Translations under genes and position numbers: made by a program
The notes under the pieces: model-generated
What the model was told of the DNA's origin: nothing
The model's database searches: none
The model's input: only the letters and a program-made list of their open reading frames with translations
In this document: one piece after another, positions 10,978-25,260 of the stretch
How positions within the stretch are numbered: position 1 is the first letter of the stretch
How the letters are laid out: every line of letters starts with the position of its first letter
DNA from: Sphagnum compactum
Taxonomy: Eukaryota > Bryophyta > Sphagnopsida > Sphagnales
DNA: 64,000 bases
Direction: 5' to 3'
NCBI GenBank assembly: GCA_965153455.1
Contig: OZ234493.1
Span: 34,152,213 to 34,216,212, forward strand

Positions 10978-12700
10978 TGTATGCACTATCGTCAAAGCCT
11001 TGTTTGTGCTTGCCAAGAGGGCAGGTCTTCATTGTGGCAGATGAGATGTTTCTTCAATGTGCATGGAAACAACAGAGTTTCGTTCGTGTTGTTTGGAGTT
11101 GACATTGATGTTTGTTTTGAAACTCTTGCCAGTGGAGGGAGTACTTCTTCCTCCAAACCCATTGTCTTTATTTGTTGAAGTCCTTTTGTGCATTGTGTAT
11201 TGAATTGTCAAGGCATTTTTGTGCTTCATTGCAATGTGTAGGACAAAGGTTTATTGCAAGCATGGTGTGCGTCATTGGTTTCAAACCAGGTTGGTGTGCT
11301 TGTGTTTCAACAAGACTTGCTAGAGATTTTTCATGCATCACAATCCTATAGAATCCCAAGAACATCCATGAAACTGTTGTCGAAATGTCCATTGAATAGG
11401 ATTTTGTGTTTTAATTTTGTAGGATTGTTCATGTGTCCAAAACGTAATTTGAGGTCAATTGGGTTAATATTCTATACACCCCCCCTTGTTCATATCTTGT
11501 TTATTGCAACCCTAATGTCGAGTTCACTAATAAATGTGAAGTGTAAGGGCACATAAGGCCAAAAGAGTGTGCTCGAAAGTGAAACACAGTCTCACAAGTG
11601 GGGGAGAGTGTAAGAAATTGAGCCCAATGACTGCCAAATGCACTCTCACTTTGGGAACTACATTCATGCGAGAGTCCCAAATATTCAGAACGTTGGTTGA
11701 AAAAGCAAACAAGCATGAAATTGTCCCCCCAAGATATCATTGGAAAAGTATCAAAGTGTAGATGCCTAAAGTGCCCTCTCATTGTTCATTTAGATCTCAA
11801 ATGCATGAATTATGTCTCAAAAGAAGGGTTGACAGTCAAATTGGGAATTTGAATCCCGACCACAAATCCCCTTAAATCAGGGGTCAAATGATTTATGATT
11901 GGGGCATGTAATACAACGTTGCAAAGATTTTTTTGAGGGCTATAACATATTGCTCTTGCATGATTTGAAGAAGACATGAATGTCCAAAGTCTTGGGATAG
12001 CAAGAATCCCAATTTTGGGGAAAAAATGTCATTTGATGTAACCCCTTTAGAAACTCACAAAGGATATTATAGGGAAGGGAGTGATGCCTCCTCCCAAAAG
12101 TTACGGGCCGTGTAAAGTTTATGCTTGAGGTTGTCCCTACTAAGTTCATCGTACCACTTGCGTTCGACTTGCATTAACCGCCCTTTTTCTTTGGTTGTGT
12201 AGGTTGATTTCATTTTGAACTTTTGCTTGTGAATTTGTTTTAATCTCATCTTGGTGCTCTAGCATGCCCTCCTACACTAAACGAGTTGCGAACTAGGGAA
12301 CGTGCCCTGACTTTTTTTTTTTTCATTGTTTAATTCTAGGAACCCCTTTTGGGTTTCCTAAAGAATTTGGGTGTGTGTCACTGCTAATGTTGGTTGCTTA
12401 TCAACTCTAACTTCTTTTGGCTTGTGTTAATGCAAATTGCATAATGCATTCTCAACTTCCTTCAAATCAATTCATTCATAAAAAGTCCAAAACCCAATTT
12501 AGGCTTAATTTGGGTTAGCGTTCTAGAACACCCCCCCCCCCCCCTTTTTCATATTTTGTTGGCAGTTGGTTACTTGTTAGGTTGATATAACTTCAATTGG
12601 CTTATGTTTATGCAATTTGCACACTGCATTTTCAATTTCTTTCAAATTGATTCTTGAACTTCTCTTTTAAATTTTCTAGATTGTAAAGGTTTAGACTCTA
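10978..12700. other. Repeat-rich intergenic DNA
   Basis: The segments 11455-11500 and 12500-12550 share a GGGTTA...TTCTA...A-CCCCCCC motif, and 12409-12475 and 12592-12657 are diverged copies of each other about 183 bp apart. Open frames at 11254-11556 and 11501-11782 are opposed and unrecognised. No host gene is seen. Confidence 0.45.
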
Positions 12701-12703
12701 AAG

Positions 12704-15315
12704 GTGCAATTTAGGGTTCCACAAAAAGTCCACAACCTAGTTCAAGGTTTAAATATGCCTCCTCAACTACCACGATTTTACACATTCAAATTATTATATT
12801 TTCGTAGGAACCCAGTTGCTATGGATGTACCTCTTCTAATCGATGAAGATGGTGTTTCTTTTTTTCATGATCCTTTTACATCATCCCCCCCTCCACTGTT
12901 TTCTCTTGGTATTTCTAATTTGTCACAACTAGATGATGATGATGTTGTTATGTTCTTTAGAAAAAATTTCACCTCCCCAAAAAAGGTTTGCCTAATGTCC
13001 ACCCTTTTAAAGAAGGTCTACATACTGTGAAATGTAAACCAGAGTCAAGAAATGAAACAATGACAACTAGAAAATTTCAAGACTCGTGGGCTACTAGCTT
13101 CCTTGGGTAGAACTATGTGTAAGGCTAGATGGCAGTCTGCATACTATCAAGTGCAGAATTTGTAATGAAGTGGAAGGGGAAAATAAAATGTTATATGCTA
13201 AGTGGGATTCTTTGGCCAAGCATGTAGGTCATAAAAAGGCTACAAAGGATATTAGGACTGATGGGAAAAAAAGGGATTAGTATTACTATAAGGTTTGCAA
13301 GCATGCCAAGAACCAAAAATTGTTTGTTTTTCATGGCCGTGAATTTATTGCTACTCAAGTTGCACATGGTGTGGTTAGAGAAAATGCGAAGAAAGTGGTC
13401 CAATTTGCCATTGTGTTGCATTTGTTGTAGCAAGGATGTCCTATGCTAGAATATGAAGCATTGAAACCTTTGTTTAAGTTCCTATAGGTGCCAAAAAATA
13501 GCAAGGAACACTAGAATGATAACTTTGGTTGGACAATAGCAAAGTTCATGTACCAAGAGATTTCGAGGGTAACTAGCGCAATAGTGCGGGTTGCTTGCTA
13601 TGTGGCTTTCAACTATGATGAAGTTCTTATAGTGTATAACTAATCTTGGTTATTTGTGCATTGTTATGTAGTGCAAAATTAAGTTAAGATTCTAATCCTA
13701 ATTTCTTTGGACCGAATTGTTAAAGGATTGGGGAGTGATAATTTGACTAAGGTGATTATGGAGGCTTTTATGATAGGTGGTGGTATGCCAAGAAACCAAA
13801 TTGCCCAAATTTTGATTTGCTTTGGGGCAGATGATGTTAATGTATTTCAAGGCATTAAAAGTGGTGTTGCAAAGCAAATCAAGGAAAATTATGCTTCTCA
13901 TTTTATTGGGGTCTATTATATGGCCCACCGCACCAATTTGGCAATGCAAACCTTATTAAGACTACCTCTGGTGATCCAACTTGAAAATCTATTACAAACC
14001 TTGCATTCATACAAGTTTGCCCATTCACCTAAAAGGCAGTTGGAGTTCACAAAACTTGCAGAACTCATGCAAACAAAAGGAAATAAAATCTTCTGGAATG
14101 TGAAAACTAGATGGATTTCTATGTTGAGCCTCACCAAAATAATGATGGCAAAATATAGGACTCTATTGGTGAAGATGGCTTTGGATAGTCCTACCAATCA
14201 ACAAGTCAAGTTGAATTATGAAAACTTGTGTGACCTTCAAGTTTTGCTTAGGCTTGTTTGTATCTTGCCATTGTTGCAATCTATCCATGCCCTCATTAAA
14301 TTTGCACAAATGAGGGATCTCTATGTGTGTGATCTAGTGGTAGTTATTCAAGTAAATCAAGGTGACGTATACATGATGTATTGTGATGAAACCTCCAAGT
14401 TCACAATAGACAACTTTTGGGCTTTCAAATCATTGTTGGAGTTCAAGCATGAGAACATCTAGGTGCAATGGGTACTTGACTTGAATTATGGTGTTCAGCA
14501 CTTGTCCTCTGAAGCAAATGGCCAACATATCTAGGTAGTGCATTGAGATTTGGAGACTAGCTTTCCATCCTATTTGACAAAAGATGTTTTTGCTATTGTT
14601 GAGTCATTGGTGAAAAACCAATGCAAAGGTAATGCCCTAAAACATTTCCATTTTTTTTGTGCTTCTTTTTGTTGATTTCTTTCATTTGTTTTTTTCCTGT
14701 TTATGTAAATGTATGGTTTTTGTGTGGTTTGGCAAGAGCTACAAAAAATTTGATGGAGCTAAAAATTAGGTTTCCAGCCCATGGTGTCATGAATGTTCTT
14801 GGGATTATGTATCCCTATAATTAGCTACAACAAGACTGTGATGCATTTTTTGCCAATCACCTTCTGGCTCTTAAAATAGCTTTTTATTGTGGCAAAACAA
14901 TACGCAAGGTGGATGAACAAGAGGTTCAAATGCACAAGCTCCTATATGTTATTGATTTTGACTGCCAGCAAAGCATGTTCAAGCTCACAATGAAGTTAAA
15001 TGTAGTAGCTTGTATGGTGCCCCCTTTTGACACTAATTCGTTAACCAGAATGCGGCGCTTGAATTGTGACAACATCTTGGATATTAGTTTCCAGCTTCCC
15101 TAAGTATGTCAAATTGGCTGAATTGGCCATGATATAAATAATATGCAGCATGGAGGATGAGAAATGCTTCTCAACTCTAGCTTTTATGAAGTCAAAGCTC
15201 CACAACAAGTTCACTACTCATCTCCCAATTGTTGTGCGCATGTTTGCATAACAACTTTACACTTTGAAGAATTTCTCATATGTTGAATGTATTGAGTAGT
15301 GAAAAGCAACACAAC
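12704..15315 (+). pseudogene. Decayed hAT transposase
   Basis: Translations in changing frames follow the order of a plant hAT transposase. Near 13085-13250 is a BED-like segment (DSWATSF..., then IKCRICNEVEG and WDSLAKHVGHKKA). At 13707-14460 is an open 251-codon core with ICFGADDVNVFQGIKSGVAK, AHRTNLAMQTL and TRWISML. At 15100-15310 is a degraded dimerisation region (EDEKCFSTLAFMKSKLHNK, then THLPIVVRMFA). A frameshift lies near 13103, and in-frame stops follow near 13280, 13430, 13487, 13640, 14461 and 14536. It cannot make a full transposase. The family is the ZNF862-like, DUF4371-type hAT group, judged from memory. The ends of the element were not found. Confidence 0.8.
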
Positions 15316-16430
15316 ATCACTACTGCTTTGATGGTTAAGGTGCAATTGTTTTGTGGAGTTGTTGGTAGTGTTTCCACAATAGCAAAACCTTTTGTGGTTT
15401 GTTGAGTTGTGGGCTATGTTTATGTAAAGGCCAAAAAAATTTGGCCCTTTACAATGTGCTATTCTATTTGTTGAATTTAATGGTTATTTTACAAGTCTAC
15501 CAACTTTTGGACTCCAACTGCAAATTTTTTTCTTCTTGCATTAATTTGTGAAGTTGGAATTGTATGCTAACTTGATTGACGCTATAGGTCACTTGTGTTG
15601 GAAAGGCCAATTTCAAGAGTTCAATTCCCCCACAAGTGCTTGTGTTCACTAATGTTAGGAGTTACTTTTAATGCATTCAAATGAATCAATATCCTTGAAA
15701 ATTCTACAGTCTGCCCCCAAGCAGTTGCCAAATTCTAACAACAACATTTTACACTTCGCCATATGAGCTCCAAATATAATTGTTTAATAACCAAAAAACT
15801 CTATGTTCATTTTAGATCTAGTGAACTTTTTTCAACCAACAATTTTGTGAAGGGGTCAAATAATTCTCCTGGAAAATTGAAGTGGCAGCCAGGTTTATAT
15901 AAATAAAATACTAGTGGGGCCATAAAGAACTCTTACACCAGCTTGCTTTTAGCAAGAGCAGCACCAACTGTACATTAGAGGGTTTCAGGTGGCCACAATG
16001 GCTACTTTGCAAAAATGAAAAAAAACACTAGTACTAGTAAACAAGACCCAATCCCCAAAAAAGTAAAAGTTGGGGGGAGACTTCTCCCCCAACTTTTTTT
16101 TTCTTCATAAAAAATTAATCACCAAATTTTGGAATTAGTTTGACCTTGTGGCAAATTTTTTCCCAAAAAAACACTGAAATTCGATATACTTCATACAATC
16201 CCAAGAATTTCAGGAGTTTCATAACCAGTTTTGAGGTCTTTTTCCAGTCTGTTTGTAAGTTCTTTCTTATGTATAACATGGGCACTGGTGGTCTAATATT
16301 TCCAATATTCAGGATTACTACTAATAAGCACCCTTGTCTTGCATAGTACATTAATTGATCAAATAGCATTTTAAAACTTATTATCTTCTTACAAGAAGAA
16401 TTGTTAAGGTCTCTTTTATTCAATTTTGTG
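15316..16430. other. Intergenic, no gene seen
   Basis: AT-rich sequence following the hAT pseudogene. It includes a short foldback at 16062-16099 (AAAGTTGGGGGGAGACTTCT, then CCCCCAACTTTT). No supported gene. Confidence 0.5.
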
Positions 16431-16431
16431 A

Positions 16432-16535
16432 CAATGTAGCTGAAGTGGCAATTATCTAATAAGCCAATTTAGCTATACTAGATAACCCTTCTATATTTTG
16501 AGCTAGCTATTGAAACTTAATATACAATCTGGTCA
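16432..16535 (+). repeat. Dispersed repeat shared with 51155-51470
   Basis: The segment GTAGCTGAAGTGGCAAT, then AAGCCAATTTAGCTATACTA and CCTTCTATATTTTGAGC, matches 51155-51280 in order and spacing. It probably represents a dispersed non-coding element. Confidence 0.5.
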
Positions 16536-19500
16536 ATTTTTTTAATTATAAAAATTATTTTTCAAAATTTGCCAACCTAAAAATCAATTTATTTTTCAAA
16601 AAAAATCACCATTTTGAAGAAAAAACTCATTTGTGTTTTCAAGGTCACAAAATCTGGAACTCTACACCTATTATTAACAATATAGTGTAAATTAAATACT
16701 GGTTCTCTTCATTGGTAGATAGATATCTTATTACATTTAAGCATTGTGGACATTGAACAACAAAAATAAAATAAACGAAGCGTGTGACTCCTTTCAAGGC
16801 CAGAGTGAAATGCACCCAATTTGGATGGCTGTTGGTAGGGTTTTCTTTTTGCCATTGGGCTCCTGTCTCCCAACTAACTCACCACCCGTGGTCAGAACTT
16901 AGGTTAGGTAGTCTATTCAATGTTCTACCTACTTGCACTTGCTATTTTATAAAAAAGTGGGTACTTTTCTTTTCTTTCTTTTACTAACATGCATGCATGC
17001 TTGCCTACCACCTACAGACTACCAACTTATTACATAATGGACTAGATACCCAACTTTTGGGCATTTGCAAATTAAAGTGTTCATAAATGAATGTCACTAT
17101 GTCAAATCTTTTTTTGCATTCTTAGGGATTGGAATGTCTCTCATGTCAAATGTTTTTATTAACCTTATGAAAAAGGACTTGTTCATATGATTCTTATGTA
17201 ATTTAGTGTGATATAAAAATGAAACCATTTGAAACTGAAAGTCAGACATCAAATGGAGGGGACTTTTTAAAACAACCAACTTATTATGTCACTATCTTTA
17301 TAAAAGTTTAAAATGTACTCACTATAATCATGCATTTGTAAGGAAATAACATCAATTTCTTTTCAAAAATCATAAATGTGATTTGCAATTCAAAATGAAG
17401 CTCTAAACCATTTTTTTAACATCATGGAAAAGTTTTATGAACTTTTAACAAGATAAAAAATCAACAAAAGGGGCATAGTTCTTGATGTCATGATTTTGTG
17501 ACATTAGAAAAAAAAAATTCACAAACATTGTAACATAGGCTATATTACATGGTCACTAATCATCATTTTTTGAAAAATATCAACTACTTTTACAAAAGCC
17601 ATGACTTTACAATATGAAAAGTATTATTAAAACTTCAAAATTTTGCCAAATTTACTGGTCCACATTAGCTTGTAAACACCCTTTTACCCACTAACTTGGC
17701 CCTACCTATATATGAGCCCATGACCTATCTCCCTACTATTACCTCCTACAGATTAGTGACAAACTAAACTAACAGAAACAAATTTAATGCCATCGTTGTA
17801 AAATGAAGGTGTTACAAAAATTTGGTCGTCCTTCACAATGATGATTTTAAATTAATCTGACACCACAATTTGTGAGGAACTCAACTATGGTGTCGTGGTT
17901 CTATAAGTTCTTGCAAACTTTTTTAAATGAAAAAAATGAAAAACAATGAAAAGTTAAAAACTCTTTGCAAAACATTAAAATTATTATTTTTATATAAAAC
18001 AATTCAACCCTTTTGCATTTCATAGTGTTTGGCTCCTCACAACATGTAATTATGCTACTTTAAAAAATTCTTAAAAAAAGGGGGTTGGTAAGAAGAAATA
18101 TCTTAAAAGCTTGTTTGATCATTTGTTTCCTTCATAGCTCAAGGAGCTTTCCCTTCAAACTACCTAGAAGCAAAGTTTCAAATAGAACTTGGCAATGGGC
18201 AACACAACTTAGAAGGCAACTTGTTGATTGCAATCGAAGGAATGCAACAAAAAAATGGGGGGTAACATCATGACTGTGACAACAATTTTTTTTTAAGGTG
18301 GGCTAAAGGTGGGTTGATAGGTAGGAAGGATGTAGTCAAGTAGGTAGGTAGTCCAAGGTGGACTAACCTAGGTGGGGTTGCAATTAGGGTTCATCCATGT
18401 GAGCTCAAAAAGAGGCAAAATGGGATGGTGTGTTTTGTCAATGTTGTGTCACATGGGACCATTGTCAACCTTGGGTAATGTTTTGTAATAAATCTAGATA
18501 ATGCAACTTGCAATCCTCAAGTCATAGGTTATCATTTTGACTATTTAAAAGTTTTGGTGATGTAATTTTGGATACCAATTGTGATAGGTACATCATTTAT
18601 TTAATGTAAAGGCCCATGTTATGCAATTATTAAAAACAATGACAAACCTCCAATGGCTATGTACTCAAGCATATATCCACTTAACTATTGGCAGAGAATC
18701 AAAAGGTCAAAAATATTTAAAGAATCAAAAGGTGTAGGAGCTCTTTTGGAGGCATAGGTGCAACATATTCTCACAGCTCAAATAATTGTTGGCATGAAAA
18801 AGTCCCACACTTTTGTGAACTCCAATAATTAAGGTTTCATAAAAGTGTGGCTAGTTTTTTTGAGGTGGGTATTCATGAATGGTGAATGGCAAATGTGGCA
18901 CAACATACACATCACATGGTCATGGAATTATCTACAAAAAAAATTGTGCACTACTATTATGACTACAAGTCCATAATTGTTAAGCTCCTATGCCACATTG
19001 GAAACTTCAGGTTCAAATCATGATGTTAGATTCTAAGGGTTTTGTATCATCACTTTCAAGTTGAAAGAGACTTATTTAGGAATGAGGAGAGAATGGAAAG
19101 TGATGGAGATTGGAATTTCATAAGTCTAATGAAAGGAAACCCTCAACTTTTCAACTAGTTTGATGTGCTTAAGAAAATTGGGGGAGGGGGAGGGGTGGAC
19201 ATTTGCGAAACTTACAAGGGATGATGGAAGGTTAATGTGCAAACTATGGCTAGGAGATGTGAAGGTTGCAATGTTCCAATTATGAGGTGGAAGCAATGAT
19301 GGTGTTAGTGCATCCAAAAAAAGACACCAAGTATTTTATACAAGGTCCCAATCTCATTTTTATATTGGAGTGTAGATGAAAGTGAAAAATAGTTGTGAGA
19401 GATAGAGATTAATGGTTAGATTTTGCAAATTCTAGCTAAGGTTGTAGCTTGCATGGGGTGTTGAGTATTTGCCAAGACTTGAAGTTGTCAAATATGCTAG

Positions 19501-22500
19501 TGGGTGCACATGGATAGGTCAAGATTGTTGCCTTCAACTAGGCAAGGACAATATATATGAAGATGGAATCAATTGGTCATTTGACCAATGCATGGTTGGA
19601 GCTTTTGAATGAACCTCATGCAAATGCATTAGATGTTCACATTAGGCACAATAATAATTTAGTGTTCATTTCATCCTTGTAAGCATTTCCAAACTCAACC
19701 GCAATGGACCATAAAATAGAAGATAAAATTATAATTTGTGAAAAATATCTCTTTGGATTGCAACATCTGCCACAAATTTGGGGTAAATTTTGTTATAGGT
19801 CATGCTTCAACTCACACTAAGCAATATTTTGTTCTAGGTCACAAAAGGGACTTTTTCAAAATAAAAATGGTAAATAATTCAAAGTTCCACATGAACTACC
19901 ATGATGAAGGGAACAACCACAAAAACACATGGATGTAGGGCATTAATTCACATTATTCAACTATCAACTTGATAAAAGAAGGAAATGGTGTTCACAAAGA
20001 TTGTTTACAATTAATTCACAATGTAAAAAGTTCATCAAGAATTTAAAGGACCAATTCAAAACCACCACCAATGTGGAACATGGGCAAGGTTTTTTAAACT
20101 AACAAATTATGGTATATAACTACCTTTTTTGGTTTAAAGATAATTGGCCTTGTAAGGAACCTTCACATTTGAAATTTGAAAAAGTTAGAATTGGAACTAG
20201 GTTTTTCAACGATTCACCCAAAAAAAAATCAAATTCAAACCAAAGGTTTTTTTTTTCAAATTTTCAAAAACTACAACCAAATCTTATTTCAAAAATCAAA
20301 TAAATGCACAACATTGCTAAAGATTTGCCAAAAACTTTCTAATATATTTGGGTGACACATGTTAAATTGAATTTTGACCTCCAATAAATGCTAAGGCCTT
20401 CCAATTTTGAAAAAGGCTCTTCCATTGTAGGGAAATATTATCTTTCGTTTTGTAAGAGGTATCTCCCAATTTTCCACAAGGGTCTTCCATTTGTTAGCCA
20501 AGTTTAACATGATCCACCTTGTGATAAAAAAAAAATCTCATCTATTGAAATTTTCAGCAAGTTTTTACATTTGATAAAGCCTTTAATAAAAGGAATTACC
20601 ATTGTAATTGAAAACTAGTTGATACTAACCATACCCTCAATTGATGTTAGATTTGATGTAAATGAATCAAAATTTGCAATGTTGAATTTTTTTAGAAAAT
20701 TCTCTTGATATGTTTGAACTTTTTGAAAAAATATACCATCATTTTGCTTAATAATTATTTTTAAAAAAACCTTCAATACATATTAAATAGGTAAAAATTT
20801 GAAAATACAATATAATCTTTTTAAAGGTTACTTGATTAATACAAAGTGTAGATTTTAAAAAACTAAAAATTGGTATGAGTTGTAATAAAATTATCAATGA
20901 ATAGGCATTGGAAATATGTGGTGTATGATTATTTTGTACCTATGCAACATATTTATAATAAGTCATATATAGAATTTCATAACATTTTACTAATTTTATA
21001 AACCATTGAAATGGAGATTCTAAAAGGAAGGGATTTGACTAATGGTTCACAATTGACTTTAGTTATGTAAACCAAATTTGACCCTCTGGATGTCAAAATC
21101 TTAAAATAGTTATTCATGGTGCAAAAGGCACCGAATACCCCAAAAAAAAATTTGACATTTGTGTGCCAAATCAAACATCAACTTGTGGTAATTGAAGTCT
21201 TTTGTGTGAAACTTTTGTAGTTGTGGCTTGCCCAACATGTCCATATACCAATGTTGGCTAGTTATTAAATTTTTTTTCATAATTGTTTGTTCCAATTCTC
21301 AAAATTTTAAAATTTAAGAACCAAACCAATTTTCACATTTAGAAAATACCATGTTCAATTTTTAATTTTTCCTTATGCCAATCATTTCTTTCACAACCAA
21401 TGCTTAACTCATTTAAATTAGTTAATTATATTAAGCTAGTTTTTTAAACTTCACTTTCAAATGTTAAGATTGAGATCTTCAAATGTTTTTTGAAAATTTC
21501 ATAGTCCAAAAGAAAATCCATCATTATTACAAAGCTTTAATATTTAAAGAGAACTATGTGGTCATATTTCAAACATGTACTACAACCAAAAAGTGGGGCA
21601 ACTACACACATACAATTGTTCAAGATATTTCAATATCATATTATTCTCTTACATTAGAATTCACATAACTCCACCATTGAATTGCATATTATATAAATGT
21701 TGTGTATCGTCACATTAACACATGCCACAAGTGTAACACGTGCTTAGTTTTTCACGTTTAGAAGCCACAATTTAATCTAGTGTTGAAAGTATAAGATTTT
21801 TTATATATATTATGGTTTATAATATATCATTGGACATGTGACTTAATCTAAAAAATATCCAATGAATAAAAGGATTTCAAAAGCACTCATTAAACACTAG
21901 AATGTATGTTTTTTAGCACTAAAAAGATTTATAAATGAACTTCAAAACTTTTGAAATTTACATATATCTTGAAATCATTTACATAAACCTTGACATAATA
22001 ATGTAAAGAAAATTTTAAGGAATTTTGAAAAAAAATTTAAAGGTTTTTTAAAGAATATTTTTAAAAACATTCTGCCAAAATTAGTCCCTTTAAGCAAGTG
22101 GGTGTGGCTCATGTTACCCCATTTGCACCTTGTTAATATGTTGGTTTGAAACTTCCATTATGATTACAGGCATTCAATTATATCAACACAGTCTGGACCT
22201 CCTTTCATATAGACTATCAAATCTTTAGGTGTGTTTGTTTTGACAAATTGATGCCACAAATTTTGATCACATACCCATCCAACCCTCAAAACCACAAATA
22301 TGAATTGCATTGAACATCACTCAAGGATGGTACAAACAAACATAACACCCAAACTCCTTGGCACATTACAATTGATTTTTAGAACTTAGAATTACCCATC
22401 GTAAAAAATAAGTATATTAAATTGGGCAAGAAGAACCACACACACATTAGCCATATGATCCCTTTGAACTTGTCATCGTTTCTATTGAATGCTTCTAAGG

Positions 22501-23349
22501 ACTCTACAATATCCAAACTTTTGTTCACTTTTTCACATGCACATTGAAAATTTGAAAGAGAGGCGAATAGAACTACAAACTACGTACAATGTGGGCATTC
22601 ATCCCATCATAAAAAACAAGTTACATTAAACTCCAAAAACATCTACAACATCATGTGCAACAAAAACACAATCCAAACAAAGGTAGAAGAAAATTTTAGT
22701 GTTTAGCTTCTATATGATCTTTTTTTATCTTGTTTCATTCCATCACCAATGTAACTGTAATGACACACATAGAAAACAAACAAGCAAGCATATCCCACAA
22801 ATTTTGCTCCTTCGTAACTTGTGCCATCATTGTCACCACCTCCACAAATTAAATCCAACTCCACTGAATGATAAAAGACAAAATACAAGTTGCTTTGTGG
22901 TGTTTAGTCATGGACATGTAACATATTTTGCACACTATAAATCTTAAAAGATAACTAAAAAATAATTTTGGGCTACAATACAAGACAAAAGATATTAAAT
23001 TAATCTTCTTTCAACTCATCTCACTCAAATGAGCCTTCAAATTCATATAACTCCTACTTTAAATCTAATTCAAAATCCATCAAATCTACCAAATTATTAG
23101 GAGCTTTGCAACCCATGCCACCCTTCCATCATTTGGTCAATCCTTATCACAAAAATTAATTTATCAAAGTTATCTAATTGTTAATGGCATCTTTTCAATT
23201 TGGTGAAAATTTCAGCAAGGGAAATCATCTTTCAATTTCAATTTGAGAAAATATAGTCCCTAATATTTAATTACTAAAAGGCCAACAAATGGGAACATGG
23301 TTTCATGTTTCTTCCACCACTTTAAAGTGCATTTGATATCTTTTGGATC
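16536..23349. other. Long AT-rich intergenic stretch
   Basis: Nearly 7 kb with no supported gene. A diverged MITE-family copy may lie at 16795-17040 (GAGTGAAATGCACCC start) and another at 18290-18400 (TAGGTAGGTAGTCC). Open frames are short and unrecognised. The GGGGGAGGGGGAGGGG run at 19182-19197 is a local G-rich stretch that could form a quadruplex. Confidence 0.45.
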
Positions 23350-23352
23350 CAC

Positions 23353-24728
23353 TTAATATTTATGAAATATGAACAATATTTGATTAACAAGGTTTTTTGC
23401 AAGTTTGTTGGTGTCGGCCACCATTTCAAAAATGTCCAAGCTCTTATTTTCATCAATTTTGTAAGCAAGGGAACTTTCAACCTCAAACAATGGATGTAAT
23501 TGATGATAAGACTTCAAGAGCATAGGAAATAAGGATTTCCTATCATATTTTTCAATTATGGCCATTGACCAATAAAAGGAAAGACTAATTTCAAACTCTT
23601 ACATCTAGGATCTAACATTAAGTTAGCATATTATGAGCCCTATCCTTATCATATCTTGTCAAGAAAGAAAGGAAATACTTAATCACCCCAATGACCTCCT
23701 TCTTAATGTTCTTTGCAAAAGTTCCTGACTCAAAAAATAAACCATAATCATCATCATCAATCAACACATCAGATAAAAGGAGATGGTTCATTGCTTCCTC
23801 TTGTTTCAAGCCCATAGATGTGGTTGCATTCAAAGCATCATTCAACAACTAATGACCCTTGGACTAGTTAAAGACGTAAGTAGTGACAACATGAAACAAA
23901 ATGCCTAACATAATCAATGAAATATCCCATGTGAATGAAAGGGGCACATGGCTAATGACACTAGGACCAACCTACTTGTAATAATAGAAGGCAATGGCTT
24001 CTTGGAATTGAAGAGTTTCCTAAAACATGATCATTTTGCTTGCAAACCTACACAATTTAATCTTACTAATCAAAAAGAAACATTTGAAGTACAAAGTTTC
24101 AAAACAATGAAAAGGAAAAAAAAAAAAAAAAAACTTTTATTTTACATTGTTTTTATTAGTGTGTTCAATTGTTTGGGCTTGAGGCTTGTAGTAATGCAAG
24201 CCTTCATCCATTCTTATCTTCCTTTCCTTGACATTTGAGGCCATGTAATACATCTCTACAAATATGACTTGGAAGATTTAATGGAAACATATTTCAAGCC
24301 CTTAAAGACTCTTTCTTTAGTAATTATTACATATTGATGAACCTTAGAGAAGGCATGTCCAAAGCAAGGCCCCCAAAAGTTTTCTATCATACCCAATGCT
24401 TCGAAACTTACTATTGATTTCAAGGTAGATCTCATGGTAATCATATTTGCACATTCAGTTTTAACATAAACAATGATATTTTTTGTCAAGCCATATTGTT
24501 CTGAAAGGTCTAGTAAACTTCTTGTCAATGTTTGTCAAATGCTTCAAATAAGAAAATTATAATGTGTTTAAGCATCCAATCTTCCCCCAAGAAATTCACA
24601 ACTAATGCAAAAACATTAGGTGCCATTTCAAAGATCCGCAAATCAAAACTTGTAATAATCGAAACACATTTTACCAAGACTAGTGAGAAATATGTTTGTT
24701 TTGTCTTCTTAAGCAAGTTTGGTAACAT
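23353..24728 (-). pseudogene. Decayed hAT transposase of a second family
   Basis: On the minus strand, pieces in different frames read in hAT order. First comes APNVFALVVNFLGEDWMLKH with LFEA (24728-24525). Next comes RSLLDLSEQYGLTKNIIVYV with CFGHAFSKVHQYVI and KGLKYVSIKS (24528-24256). Then come KEVIGVIKYFLSFLTRYDKD with RAHNMLT (23848-23618) and IIEKYDRKSLFPMLLKSYHQ (23565-23353). Stops and a frameshift near 24525 break the frame, and A-rich DNA interrupts it around 24110-24140. This is an RNase H-like hAT core from a different family than the copy at 12.7-15.3 kb. The N-terminus and ends were not located. Confidence 0.75.
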
Positions 24729-24739
24729 TTTTTAACTAA

Positions 24740-24925
24740 CGGTGGTTACCTAAATTGTTTTTTTTTTGTACCTACCTACTAACAACCCCCAAGTAGGTTG
24801 TTAATAGGTAGGTAGTAAAAACAACCTTTACATATGTATAAATAAACCATCTACTTACTTAATAGTTATTATTTTCCTACCTACCTACCTATGCATGAAA
24901 CCTATTTCCTATCACAAAAGTTGGA
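24740..24925 (+). repeat. Diverged GTGAACCAGC-family MITE copy
   Basis: The inner part of the family is recognisable: ACGGTGGTTACC, the inverted pair TACCTACCTACTAACAACC against GTTAATAGGTAGGTAGTA, and CCTACCTACCTATG...CCTATTTCCTA. The outer terminal repeats are lost or too diverged to see. Confidence 0.55.
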
Positions 24926-25260
24926 ATTTCTTGGCATTTATATATTTGATGGGGAGTTTGTCACCCTCTTGCATACACATTCCTAAGGAATTTACCACCC
25001 TCTTTCCATACCCTGGTGGTTTTGTAAGACTTGACATTTACATTTACATCAAGTACTTCGAAAAAACCTATAATGCACTTGGAAGGCACCTTATATCCCA
25101 TCAATTTCCCTCCTTGAAAATGGGAGGGATACTATGCGTACTACTCAAAAGTAGGAAGGTTCTTACACCTAAAAGTAGGCATAATATCCCTCTCACTCCT
25201 ACGCCTCATGATCTATATAAATTCAGTTCATGATAAATTTTTCTTCATGTTTTATGGTAG

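Noticed and set aside
11455-12550. LTR pair suggested by the shared GGGTTA...CCCCCCC motif
   Set aside because: The shared segment is short and no TG...CA ends, primer-binding site or retroviral-type domains are seen between or around them.
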